Part shown: in pieces, positions 23,847 to 33,290 of the stretch
How positions within the stretch are numbered: the stretch's first letter is position 1
How the letters are laid out: each line of letters begins with the position of its first letter
Assembly (NCBI GenBank): GCA_005787785.1
Contig: SXZT01000107.1
Coordinates: 1-37,144 of the forward strand
Reading direction: 5' to 3'
Length of the DNA stretch: 37,144 nt
From: Actinomycetota bacterium
GTDB lineage: Bacteria; Actinomycetota; Acidimicrobiia; Acidimicrobiales; Ilumatobacteraceae
The notes under the pieces: model-generated
Databases searched by the model: none
Told to the model about the DNA's origin: nothing
Seen by the model: only the letters and a program-made list of their open reading frames with translations
Translations under genes and position numbers: made by a program

Positions 23847-26800
23847 CGATACCCCTCAACGAAGCCGGCAGCACGTAGTTCTTCTGCCAGTTCGTTGCGC
23901 AACGCATACTCAGCTGGAGCTTGGCCGTTCACCTTGCGCACCTCGACCGACCGCACACGGCCGTCCTTGCCGAGCGCGGCGAGAGCAACGACGATGTTGC
24001 GCAACGTGAGTTGCGTCATTTGACCCAGGGGGACGAGATTGCCCGAACGTGTGTCGTACCACGCAAGTGCAACGCCCGCGTCGAGCACCACGACAGATGC
24101 GGCACTGCGGGCCGGACGCCCCGCGTTGTCGGGCCACGGGAGAACCGCACCGAAAGGCTGGGCCGGATCGGTGGATGCAAGAACGATCGGCGGCAAGGCT
24201 TCGTCGGGGTGCAATTCGACATCCACCGTGTCGCGGAAACCCCGCAGTCGGTCGACAGCACCGGGCAACGCGAACTGCGCGGCACCAAGACCATCGATGA
24301 AGTAGCCACGGCGCACATGGCCACGTTCCTCGAGCACCTTCAACACCCCGTACACACCCGCAAAACCACCCGTCACCGATTCGGCGAGCACCGCCTCGCG
24401 TGTCAAGACGCCGTGACGCTGCAGTAACTGCTGGGCGATGGCGTGCAGCTCGGCGGTTCCGACACGTTGGTCGGTGACGACGGGCGCTTCGAGAGCGCTC
24501 CAGCGTCCCGATCCGGCAGGTGGGCCAACCCTGGTCAAGCGCATCGAACGCGGTCGACTGGTGGGGCGCTGACTGCGACGGCCGGCGCCACTGCGCGCTC
24601 CACCGAGCAACGCGCGCAACGGTGCGAACGTGTCGTTCGTGATCTCGCCCGCCCACACCAGATCCCACAATGCACCGAGTCGTTCCGTGTCGGTTGCTCC
24701 GGGTGTCGCGGCGACGATGCCGTTCCAGAAACTCGCACCGCGCTGTTCGAGCACCGCGCGAATTGCATCGTGCAACGCGCCGGCGGGCGGTTCGGGCCGC
24801 TCGAGGGCCGGCAGCAGGTCGTCGACCTGGTCGGCGAAGAAAAGTCGCACGCGGCCGTCGTTCGAGCCGATCGCTCCGGCACCCAGCCAGACGACCTCGC
24901 CGCTGGCGAAGAGAGCGTCGAGGTCGGCCGCGCGGTAGCCGCGCACACGTTGGGGCAACACGTCGGATTCGAGTGTCGATGCCACGATCGCCGCGCCTTG
25001 CAGCATCTGAATGACGTCGACGAGCGCATCGGGCCCGCTGCGTTGGCCCGACAACCGACCCGACGACGCGGGATCCGAACCCGCAACGCCGTGCCATGCC
25101 GGCAAGAAGCGCGCGAACACCTCTTGCTCGACCGGCTCGACCTCGCGCCGCAGCGCGGCGAGCGAGCGTCGTCGGATCTGTCGCAACACCTCGACGTCGC
25201 ACCATTCGCGTTCGATTCCGTCGGGCCGGAACGCGCCGAGAACCACACGGCCTTCGGCGTCGAGTGCCCGCAGCACCCCGGTGATGCGGTCGGGGGCAAC
25301 ACCCAGCCGGCTCGCGACTGCGGCCACGAGGAATGGCGCGTGCGTACGCGCGAACCGCGCAACGATCGCCTCGAGTGGACGCACGACGGGCTCGGTGAAG
25401 TCGCGCGGCAGGCCCATCGGCAGGGCACATCCGAGTGCGTCGCGATAGAGAGCCGCGTCCTGGGCCGCAATGAATCGCTCTTCGCCGGCGATCGACACCG
25501 CGATGATGCGCCGCTCGCCGACGAGGCGTTCGATGGCTCCGTCGAGACCCGGCTCGCAACGCATCGACACTTCGAGACGCGACAGATCACCGACGCGCCG
25601 GAAGACGTCGTGCAACTCGTCGTCGTTGCGTGCACGGCGACCGTCAGCCAGGCACTGGGCCGACAATTCGACGTCGGCGATCGCACCGGCGTCGAGGAGT
25701 TCACGCAGTTCCTCGGTGCCGAGTAGTTCGTTCAGCAGGTCGCGGTCGAGTGACAATGCCGCCGCACGACGTTCGGCAAGCGGCGCATCACCCTCGTACA
25801 TGTACGACGCGATCCAGTTGAATAGGAGGCTCTGCGCGAACGGCGAGGCCTTCGGTGTGTCAACCACAACGACCTTGATGCGCCGCGAGCGAACCTGGGT
25901 GAGGATGTCACGCAGCCCTGGAACGTCGAAGACATCCTGGAGACATTCGCGGCTCGCCTCGAGCAGCATCGGGAACGAGGGGTACTTGCTGGCGACGGCC
26001 AACAGGTCGGCCGCACGTTGGCGCTGTTGCCACAACGGCGTGCGCTGGTCGGGGCGTCGGCGCGGCAACAACAGTGCACGACCGGCGCATTCGCGGAACC
26101 TGGCGGCGAACAGGGCCGTTTCGGGGAGCGCCGCAACGATCGCCTCTTCTATTCCTTCGGGGTCGAGCATCAAGTCGTCGAGCGGAATCGATTCGAGTGC
26201 CTCGGGAAGACGCAGCACGATGCCGTCGTCGGCGTACATCGTCTCGACGGGCATGTCGAGACGCTCGCGGAGATGCCGCTGAATCGCCATCGACCACGGC
26301 GCATGAACCGGCACGCCGAACGGTGAATGAATGCAGACGCGCCAGTCCCCGAGTTCGTCACGGAAGCGTTCGACAACGATGGTTGTGTCATCGGGCAGCG
26401 CACCGGTTGCCTCGGCCTGCTCACTGAAGTAGTTGACGATGTTTGCGGCGGCAAACGGGTCGAGGAAGTATTCGGTGGCAAGCACCCCGAGTGCACCGTC
26501 GACGGGCATCGCACGCACGCGGCGCTGGAACTCACCGACCGCCCGACCAAGCTCGACCGGGCGGCCGAGAAGGTCCCCGTGCCAGAAGGGCATCTTTGCC
26601 GGCTCGCCGGGTGCCGGGCTCACGATCACTTTCTGGAATGTGATGTCCTCGATGCGCCATGTCGAAGCGCCGAGCAGGAACGTCTCACCGGGCCGCGATT
26701 CGTAGACCATCTCCTCGTCGAGTTCGCCGACGCGGGTCCCGTCGGGAAGAAAGACACCGTAGAGACCGCGGTCGGGAATGGTGCCACCGTTCGTGACGGC

Positions 26801-28339
26801 GAGACGCTGCGCACCGTCACGCGCACGCAGGCCGTTGGTGACGCGGTCCCACACGATGCGCGGCCGCAGTTCGTTGAACTCGTTGCTCGGGTAACGACCG
26901 GCGAGCAGGTCGAGCACGTTGTGGAGGATCTCGTCGGACACCTCGGCAAAGTTCGCGCACCGTCGCACGACGACCGCCAGTTCGTCGACCGATGTCTCGC
27001 CGGAAATCGCGACGTGGGCAACGATCTGCTGGGCGAGCACATCGAGGGGATTGCGCAGGTAGCGCGTCGACTCGATGTCACCGTCGACCATGCGACGGGC
27101 GACCACCGCAGACTCGACGAGGTCGCCACGGTGTTTAGGAAACAACCGCCCCCGACTGGGCTCGCCCACGCTGTGGCCCGCGCGGCCGACGCGTTGCAGG
27201 CCCCGGCTGACCGCACCAGGAGACTCGACCTGAATGACGAGGTCGACGGCACCCATGTCGATACCCAACTCGAGACTCGATGTCGCGACGAGGCCACGCA
27301 GTTTCCCCCTCTTCAACTGGTCCTCGATGATGACGCGTTGTTCACGCGCGAGCGATCCGTGGTGTGCACGCACGAGATCATCGGCCAGTCCCTCGTTCGT
27401 GGCGAGTTCGTTCAAACTGGTGGCGAGACGCTCGGCCTGGCGGCGCGAATTGCAGAAGACGATCGTGCTGCGGTGGGCGAGGATCTGCCGGAGGATCTGC
27501 GGATAAAGACTGGGCCAGATGCTGGCGCGGCGCGGCGTCAAAGCAGCCGTCGCCGGACCACTGACCAGTTCGGGTTCGGTGTTGCGACGGCCGAGGTCAC
27601 CCATGTCCTCGACCGGCACGCACACCTCGAGCTCGAGCTCTTTGCGCACACCTGCATCGACGATCGCGACGGGGCGTGGCCGGCCGGCAGTGAATCCTCC
27701 GAGAAAGCGGGCAGTCTCTTCGAGCGGTCGCTGCGTCGCCGACAATCCGATGCGCTGCGGTTCACCGCGGGTGATCTCGCACAGTCGTTCGATGCTGAGC
27801 ATGAGATGCGCGCCGCGCTTCGTGCCCGCCAGCGCGTGGATTTCGTCGATGATGATGGTGTCGACATTGACGAGCGTCTTGCGCGCCTGCGACGTGAGCA
27901 TGAGATAGAGGCTCTCGGGCGTGGTGATGAGCAAATCGGGCGGCCGACGCAACATCGCCTGACGCTCGCGCGTGGGCGTGTCGCCCGTGCGCAAACCGAC
28001 CGCGATGTCGTTCAGTGTTTCCCCCCTGCGCTCGGCGGCAAGCGCGATACCGGCGAGAGGGGCGCGGAGGTTCTTTTCGACGTCGAATGCGAGCGCCCGC
28101 AACGGTGAGACATACAGCACACGCGTGCGCTCGCCGGGCGTCGGCGGAGATGATGAGACGAGTTCGTTGATTGACCACAGGAATGCGGCGAGCGTCTTGC
28201 CACTGCCGGTTGGTGCGCAGATCAAGGTGTGTTCACGCGCAGCGATGCGCGGCCAACCTGCCGCCTGGGGCGCCGTCGGTTGTGGAAACGACGATGCAAA
28301 CCACTCAGCGACTGCGGGACGAAAAGAGTCGAGCACCAT
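23828..28339 (-). CDS. lhr: Lhr-type large ATP-dependent helicase (DEAD/DEAH superfamily 2)
   Basis: 1503 aa; HTLICAPTGSGKTLAAFLW, IIIDEIHALAGTKRGAHL, LSATQRPLEE, VATSSLELGIDMGAVDLVIQVESPGAVSRGLQRVGRAGHS. Confidence 0.95.
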   Translation of the reverse strand: MVLDSFRPAVAEWFASSFPQPTAPQAAGWPRIAAREHTLICAPTGSGKTLAAFLWSINELVSSSPPTPGERTRVLYVSPLRALAFDVEKNLRAPLAGIALAAERRGETLNDIAVGLRTGDTPTRERQAMLRRPPDLLITTPESLYLMLTSQARKTLVNVDTIIIDEIHALAGTKRGAHLMLSIERLCEITRGEPQRIGLSATQRPLEETARFLGGFTAGRPRPVAIVDAGVRKELELEVCVPVEDMGDLGRRNTEPELVSGPATAALTPRRASIWPSLYPQILRQILAHRSTIVFCNSRRQAERLATSLNELATNEGLADDLVRAHHGSLAREQRVIIEDQLKRGKLRGLVATSSLELGIDMGAVDLVIQVESPGAVSRGLQRVGRAGHSVGEPSRGRLFPKHRGDLVESAVVARRMVDGDIESTRYLRNPLDVLAQQIVAHVAISGETSVDELAVVVRRCANFAEVSDEILHNVLDLLAGRYPSNEFNELRPRIVWDRVTNGLRARDGAQRLAVTNGGTIPDRGLYGVFLPDGTRVGELDEEMVYESRPGETFLLGASTWRIEDITFQKVIVSPAPGEPAKMPFWHGDLLGRPVELGRAVGEFQRRVRAMPVDGALGVLATEYFLDPFAAANIVNYFSEQAEATGALPDDTTIVVERFRDELGDWRVCIHSPFGVPVHAPWSMAIQRHLRERLDMPVETMYADDGIVLRLPEALESIPLDDLMLDPEGIEEAIVAALPETALFAARFRECAGRALLLPRRRPDQRTPLWQQRQRAADLLAVASKYPSFPMLLEASRECLQDVFDVPGLRDILTQVRSRRIKVVVVDTPKASPFAQSLLFNWIASYMYEGDAPLAERRAAALSLDRDLLNELLGTEELRELLDAGAIADVELSAQCLADGRRARNDDELHDVFRRVGDLSRLEVSMRCEPGLDGAIERLVGERRIIAVSIAGEERFIAAQDAALYRDALGCALPMGLPRDFTEPVVRPLEAIVARFARTHAPFLVAAVASRLGVAPDRITGVLRALDAEGRVVLGAFRPDGIEREWCDVEVLRQIRRRSLAALRREVEPVEQEVFARFLPAWHGVAGSDPASSGRLSGQRSGPDALVDVIQMLQGAAIVASTLESDVLPQRVRGYRAADLDALFASGEVVWLGAGAIGSNDGRVRLFFADQVDDLLPALERPEPPAGALHDAIRAVLEQRGASFWNGIVAATPGATDTERLGALWDLVWAGEITNDTFAPLRALLGGARSGAGRRSQRPTSRPRSMRLTRVGPPAGSGRWSALEAPVVTDQRVGTAELHAIAQQLLQRHGVLTREAVLAESVTGGFAGVYGVLKVLEERGHVRRGYFIDGLGAAQFALPGAVDRLRGFRDTVDVELHPDEALPPIVLASTDPAQPFGAVLPWPDNAGRPARSAASVVVLDAGVALAWYDTRSGNLVPLGQMTQLTLRNIVVALAALGKDGRVRSVEVRKVNGQAPAEYALRNELAEELRAAGFVEGYRGYVQR

Positions 28340-28403
28340 CCACGACGCTAATTGAGCGGTGCAACAAGACATCCACCGGGACCGGGACATTAGGCTCCCT
28401 TGC

Positions 28404-29072
28404 ATGCCGAACCCCGGAGAGCATCACCCCGCCTTCGAGGAATACTGCGAGTGCATCTACGAATTGCACGAGGACAACGTTCCGGTCATCCAGGCCCGCA
28501 TCGCCGAACGGCTGTCGGTCTCGCGGCCCTCGGTTTCGGAGATGGTGAAGCGCATGGAGGCCGAAGGCCTGTTGCGCACCGACGGTACGGCCATCAGCCT
28601 CACCGACGCGGGTCTCGAGCTTGCGGTCAGTGTCGTGCGCAAGCACCGCCTCGCCGAACGGTTCCTCACCGACATCCTCGGCCTGTCATGGGCGACTGCC
28701 CACCGCGAGGCGGGCAAGTGGGAACACGTCATGTCCGACGAGGTCGAAAACGCGATGGTGTCGGTGCTCGGCAACCCCACCACGTGCCCGCACGGCAATC
28801 CGATTCCCGGGTCCGGCTTCATCGCTGACGCCGCCTTTCCGCTCGCCGACGTGTCGACGGGCAGCAACTTCACCGTCGCACGTGTTCCCGAAACGCTCGA
28901 GTTCACCCCGGGGCTGCTCGACTTCCTCGAAACGTCGGCTCTTCTGCCCGGCAGCACGGGTACTGTCGATTCGACGAACAGTGACGGCAGTGTCGTGGTC
29001 CGCGTCGACGGCCGCAGCGTCACCATCGATTCGCACGCTTCCGCCCGTCTGCTCGTCGTCGCGGTGCGTTGA
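28404..29072 (+). CDS. DtxR-family metal-dependent transcriptional regulator
   Basis: YCECIYELHEDNVPVIQARIAERLSVSRPSVSEMVKRMEAEGLL; KHRLAERFLTDILGLSW..HREAGKWEHVMSDEVE; NPTTCPHGNPIPG. Confidence 0.95.
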   Translation: MPNPGEHHPAFEEYCECIYELHEDNVPVIQARIAERLSVSRPSVSEMVKRMEAEGLLRTDGTAISLTDAGLELAVSVVRKHRLAERFLTDILGLSWATAHREAGKWEHVMSDEVENAMVSVLGNPTTCPHGNPIPGSGFIADAAFPLADVSTGSNFTVARVPETLEFTPGLLDFLETSALLPGSTGTVDSTNSDGSVVVRVDGRSVTIDSHASARLLVVAVR

Positions 29073-29494
29073 TGCGCCGCCCCATCGTTGTCTGCGTCCT
29101 CACCACAGCGAGTGTGTCGCTGCTCGCAGGTTGCGCAACGACGATCGAAAGTGACTCCGCGACGGCCAGCACCACGCCAGCATCGACAACAACGACGATC
29201 CCCCGTGGAACCGTTGCGGAACTCTTCGGTGCAATTCTCGCTCTCGGTGGCGGTCTCGGCAATGACATCGCATCGGGCGAAATGCAGACTGCGCGCGCGA
29301 AGCTCGCCGACATCCGTGCGACATGGCAGGCGATCACTCCGCAGATTACCGACCTCGGCGAGGAAGTGAACGACGACCTGCAGCGGCTGGTGACGCTCTA
29401 CTCGACCGCCGTCGAACGAAAGCGGCCCGCCGATGCCGACAAGGCGACCAGGTTCCTCGATCTCGCGATCGAGCCGATCATCGCCGGCGGCTGA
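29072..29494 (+). CDS. Putative lipoprotein
   Basis: Signal peptide with lipobox LLAGC and a Thr/Ser-rich spacer. ATG overlaps the TGA of the DtxR gene by 1 nt. Confidence 0.75.
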   Translation: MRRPIVVCVLTTASVSLLAGCATTIESDSATASTTPASTTTTIPRGTVAELFGAILALGGGLGNDIASGEMQTARAKLADIRATWQAITPQITDLGEEVNDDLQRLVTLYSTAVERKRPADADKATRFLDLAIEPIIAGG

Positions 29495-29501
29495 CGACGT
29501 A

Positions 29502-31607
29502 TCAGCGCATGCAGGCCGGAAGTTCGCGGCCGTGCACGACAGTCAGGCGTTGCGTGGCGCGGGTGAGCGCGACATAGAGAGCGCGCAGTCCCATTGATTC
29601 GTCGTCGACGATGTCGGAGGGTTCGACGACGATGACACCGTCGAGTTCGAGTCCCTTCACGAGACTGACGGGCACGACGGTGACACCCGAATCAAGCGCG
29701 GTTGCGGCCGCGCGTCCGTGGTCGATTCCGGCATTCGACAAGCGCGCGGAGATCGCTCCCACCATTGCATCAGGGCACACAACGGCGACGTTGCCCCCGG
29801 GAAGACCCGCAACGAGATGCAAGGTCGCGTCGACGACCGCAGTTGCGACGTCGTCGGTGCGCACGAACACGGGTGACTCGCCACTCCCGCGTATCGAGCG
29901 CGGCGCGCGCAGACCGGGCGCAGCGGCCTCCATCACGCGATCGGCGAGTTGCATGATCAAACCCGGTATGCGGTAGCCGACCGACAGCCCGATGACGCGG
30001 GGCTCCTTGCGATCGGGCAGATGTGCGAGCACGTCCTCCCATGACTCGGGGGCCAACGCCCCGGTGGCCTGTGCAATGTCACCGACCACCGTCATCGAAC
30101 CGTTCAGCGACCGACGGGCAACCATCCGCAACTGCATCGGTGTGAAATCCTGCACCTCGTCGACGACGATGTGGCCGTACGTGCGGATTTCGTCGCTCTC
30201 GTCGGCCTTGCCCGCCTTCTTCGGCGGCGGCCCCAGCATTTCGAAGGCATCGTCGAGCACCGCCACGTCATGTTCACTGAACAGCGCCTCGCCGATGTCG
30301 CTGACGCGCGGACGGTACAGCGAGAGGTACTCGGCTTCGCTCAACCACCGCTCACCGGCAAGTCGCAACAACGCCTTCGACCCGTAGAGATCGTTCAGCA
30401 ATTGTGCGGGGCTGAGAACCGGCCACATCCGTTCGAGCGCGACCCGGTAGTCGGGATGCGAGCGCACGGCATCGCGCACTTCATTGATCGAAACGCCGGG
30501 CTCCCGCCACGAGGTTGCGAGCATGGAGAGCACTTCGTTCTCGACCCACTTTTGGGCGGGGTTGTGACGGCGGAATCTGCGTCGGGCACCCCGCACGATG
30601 TCGGCCGACATCTCTGCACTCATGCGTACGTAACCCGAACGGAAGGGCAGTCGCAGCTCTTCCTTCAGCGGCCGCTCGCGGTCGCTGATCGCCTTGGCCA
30701 CGACCTTGGCCACGCGGATGTCACCCTTCACCTGCGCAGCGGCCCACGAGTCGCGCACGCCGTAGGTGACGTCGGGAACCAGGTCGGCGAGCACGACCTG
30801 CACGACCCCCGCCTCACCGAGGCTGGGAAGAACACGCTCGATGTAACGCAGGAAAACGCGGTTGGGACCGATGACGAGAACGCCCTGATCCTCCAGCGGA
30901 AAACGGTACGTATAGAGAAGGTACGCGGCACGATGCAGGGCAACGACGGTCTTGCCCGTGCCGGGGCCGCCCTGGACGACCAACACACCGGGCTGGGGCG
31001 AACGAATGATCTCGTCCTGTTCGGACTGGATGGTCGCCACAATGTCGCCCAATTGGCCGGTTCGACCGCGCTCGAGCGCGGCAAGCAGCGTGCTGTAACC
31101 GCGCAGACCCGACGACGACTCGGCAAGACCTTCGTCATGACCGAGGCCGGTGTGACCCTCGCCGAAAAGTTCGTCTTCGATCCCGAGCAGTTGACGACCC
31201 TGCACCGCGAAATGGCGCCGACGCGCGAGCCCCATCGCTTCGCGGCCCGTCGCTCTGTAGAACGGCTCGGCGACCGGCGCACGCCAGTCGATGACGACAG
31301 GTTCACGCGCTTGGTCCGCGACCGCAAGTCGGCCGATGTGAAAACTCTCGACTTGCTCGGGGCTCTCTGAGTATCGATCGATCCGGCCGAAGACCAATGC
31401 GGCATCACCGAGGTCGAGCTGCGTCAGGCGGTTGACGAGCGCTTCATCGAACACATCGCGTTCGTAGCGCGCCTGGAATGTGCCGCCCAGACCGGGCTCC
31501 GACAAGTCGCGCAGTTTCCATGCATCGGCTCGGCTCTGCTCGAGGCACGCGTAGGCGTGGTCGATGAAGGCCTGCTCTTCAGGGATGTCAGGGTGCGTCG
31601 CGGTCAT
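29502..31607 (-). CDS. UvrD/HelD-like superfamily 1 helicase
   Basis: VVQGGPGTGKTVVALHRAAYLLYTYRF Walker A, HIVVDEVQDFTPMQLRMVARRS, ...GLRALYVALTRATQRLTVVHG. N-terminus (RYERDVFDEALV...GRIDR) typical of HelD. Confidence 0.93.
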   Translation of the reverse strand: MTATHPDIPEEQAFIDHAYACLEQSRADAWKLRDLSEPGLGGTFQARYERDVFDEALVNRLTQLDLGDAALVFGRIDRYSESPEQVESFHIGRLAVADQAREPVVIDWRAPVAEPFYRATGREAMGLARRRHFAVQGRQLLGIEDELFGEGHTGLGHDEGLAESSSGLRGYSTLLAALERGRTGQLGDIVATIQSEQDEIIRSPQPGVLVVQGGPGTGKTVVALHRAAYLLYTYRFPLEDQGVLVIGPNRVFLRYIERVLPSLGEAGVVQVVLADLVPDVTYGVRDSWAAAQVKGDIRVAKVVAKAISDRERPLKEELRLPFRSGYVRMSAEMSADIVRGARRRFRRHNPAQKWVENEVLSMLATSWREPGVSINEVRDAVRSHPDYRVALERMWPVLSPAQLLNDLYGSKALLRLAGERWLSEAEYLSLYRPRVSDIGEALFSEHDVAVLDDAFEMLGPPPKKAGKADESDEIRTYGHIVVDEVQDFTPMQLRMVARRSLNGSMTVVGDIAQATGALAPESWEDVLAHLPDRKEPRVIGLSVGYRIPGLIMQLADRVMEAAAPGLRAPRSIRGSGESPVFVRTDDVATAVVDATLHLVAGLPGGNVAVVCPDAMVGAISARLSNAGIDHGRAAATALDSGVTVVPVSLVKGLELDGVIVVEPSDIVDDESMGLRALYVALTRATQRLTVVHGRELPACMR

Positions 31608-31763
31608 GTCGTGAGCTGCATACGTCCGTTTTTGGGGCTTACGGAGCCTACCTACGCCGCGCGGGATTTGGGCCGTGCTGCGCACACATTCAGTTGTGAT
31701 CGTGTCATGCTCTCTCCGACGCGGTCCCAATAGGGGTGGGGCACGTACCGAAAGGACCGCATC

Positions 31764-32564
31764 ATGAAATTTGTCATTGCCACTCTCTTTGCGTTGGCGT
31801 CGCTCGCCGTCGCCGGGTCCGCCGAGGCGCAAACCGACATCGAGGTCGGCGGCAACGGCCGCACGCTGATCGTTGGGCTAAATGTGGGCGAGCCCGGTCA
31901 CCGTGAAACGAGCGCCTGTCGGTGGAACACGACAGTTGTCACCGATGGAGACGAAACACCACACCGCATGGTGCGTGACGGGGTCACCTATCGCTGGTTC
32001 GCGCGCATCTGCCCATCCACCACGACGGCGGGAGGCTTCGAGATGACGTACCACTGGGTGCCGGTGGTGTCTCAACAAACGATGGCAACCCAGGCATCGA
32101 CCCTTGCCATCGGTCTCATTCCCGTACCGATCGTCGGCACCTCGCCGCCCGCCCATCGCGGCATCGTCAAGGTTCCGATGTGGTGGTGGGTCTCACGGTC
32201 TTCGTGGCGGACGGTGAGTGTCAGCGTATGGCTGCCGACACCGACGGGACCCGTCACCGTGCGCGCCACGGCCAAACCGGTCCGGCTACTCGTCGACCCG
32301 GCCGACCCCACGGTGTTTGGCGGCGGCCGACGGACCTGCCGGGGGCCCGGCTTGGCGTGGAACGAGGCAATGGGTGACGACGCCCTCGGAACCTGCCAGC
32401 ACACCTACAACCACGCCGTCCGCGATGCCCGCGCCAGGGTCTCGATCGAATGGGCGATCTCATGGAAGTCAAACAGGGGCGGGGCGGGGCGCCTCCCAAA
32501 CCGGGAAACCACCCGCACGGTGCGCGTCGCAGTGGGTGAAATTCAGGCGCTGGTGAGCGACTGA
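31764..32564 (+). CDS. Secreted protein with signal peptide
   Basis: MKFVIATLFALASLAVAGSAEA-QT signal peptide; C-terminal TCRGPG...TCQHTYNHA...WAISWKS...TTRTVRVAVGEIQALV, reminiscent of a widespread actinobacterial secreted beta-rich domain. SD AAAGGA upstream. Confidence 0.75.
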   Translation: MKFVIATLFALASLAVAGSAEAQTDIEVGGNGRTLIVGLNVGEPGHRETSACRWNTTVVTDGDETPHRMVRDGVTYRWFARICPSTTTAGGFEMTYHWVPVVSQQTMATQASTLAIGLIPVPIVGTSPPAHRGIVKVPMWWWVSRSSWRTVSVSVWLPTPTGPVTVRATAKPVRLLVDPADPTVFGGGRRTCRGPGLAWNEAMGDDALGTCQHTYNHAVRDARARVSIEWAISWKSNRGGAGRLPNRETTRTVRVAVGEIQALVSD

Positions 32565-32653
32565 CAAAAGAAAAAAAGATGCGGGCACAGGTTCTCACCG
32601 TGGAACTGCCGTTATACGCTCAGAAGTCAAGTAATCGAGAAACGAGAAATGTG

Positions 32654-32854
32654 ATGGCAATTGGTACCGTGAAGTTCTTCAACGACGAGAAGGGCTACGG
32701 CTTCATCTCGCGCGACGACGGCGAAGACATCTTCGTCCACTTCTCCAACATCCAGGGAACCGGTCGGCGCACGCTCGTGTCGGGCCAGTCGGTCGAGTTC
32801 GATCTCGGCGAAGGTCGCAAGGGCGTCGAAGCCCACAACGTTCGTCCGCTCTAG
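32654..32854 (+). CDS. Cold-shock domain protein
   Basis: MAIGTVKFFNDEKGYGFISRDDGEDIFVHFSNIQ (RNP1/RNP2). Confidence 0.97.
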   Translation: MAIGTVKFFNDEKGYGFISRDDGEDIFVHFSNIQGTGRRTLVSGQSVEFDLGEGRKGVEAHNVRPL

Positions 32855-32897
32855 TCGGCAACGAAACCTTCGGCCGCGCCGACCGCGCGGTGTGCAT

Positions 32898-33245
32898 TCA
32901 TCTCGCGGGACGGTGCCACACAGCGGTGCTCGGTCGCGCGCTCAATTCGTGTGAATCGCCCTTGGCGACGCATGTCGCCGCGCAATCTGCGATCACTGTG
33001 TGATCGTCATGGTCATCGCGACACTCCCCTGCAGTGAGCGGCGGCCACACCAAGGTCACGACGCCGGTACGACCCACGTTGCTCGTGGTCTGCGAACCCA
33101 CGCGCACGACGAACGACTCGCCGGTCCATCGCGTGGCGACCGCCCGAATGTGCGGGCCGTCATCTGACGACGCAGTGACCACGTAGGCAAACGGTCGACG
33201 CGCAACTGCATCGGCAACTTGTGACGGGTCGATCCGCACACTCAC
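32898..33245 (-). CDS. Small PPOX-like (pyridoxamine 5'-phosphate oxidase fold) protein
   Basis: RPFAYVVTASSDDGPHIRAVATRWTGESFVVRVGSQTTSNVGRTGVVTLVWPP...STAVWHRPA. Confidence 0.65.
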   Translation of the reverse strand: MSVRIDPSQVADAVARRPFAYVVTASSDDGPHIRAVATRWTGESFVVRVGSQTTSNVGRTGVVTLVWPPLTAGECRDDHDDHTVIADCAATCVAKGDSHELSARPSTAVWHRPAR

Positions 33246-33251
33246 GTGTCG

Positions 33252-33257
33252 AAACTA
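33252..33257 (-). promoter_or_regulatory. -10-like TAGTTT, 6 nt from GTG 33245
   Basis: Minus strand reads TAGTTT-cgacac-GTG. Confidence 0.5.
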
Positions 33258-33278
33258 CCAGTCACTCCCCTGCCTGCC

Positions 33279-33284
33279 TACACT
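33279..33284 (+). promoter_or_regulatory. -10-like TACACT, 6 nt from GTG 33291
   Basis: TACACT-tgcggc-GTG. Confidence 0.5.
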
Positions 33285-33290
33285 TGCGGC

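Noticed and set aside
23128-23907. 259-aa minus ORF starting with repeated ATCNGEP peptides
   Set aside because: The peptide repeat is the 21-bp DNA repeat read in another frame; the rest is antisense to the TetR gene.
26327-28108. 593-aa plus-strand ORF antisense to lhr (also 24443..25726 and 23910..25559)
   Set aside because: Lhr helicase motifs are clear on the minus strand in another frame; these are GC-rich shadow ORFs without recognisable motifs.
30696-30717. Short tandem TTGGCCACGACC/TTGGCCACG inside helD
   Set aside because: In-frame coding redundancy (KVVAK region) within a conserved helicase; no sign of an independent repeat element.
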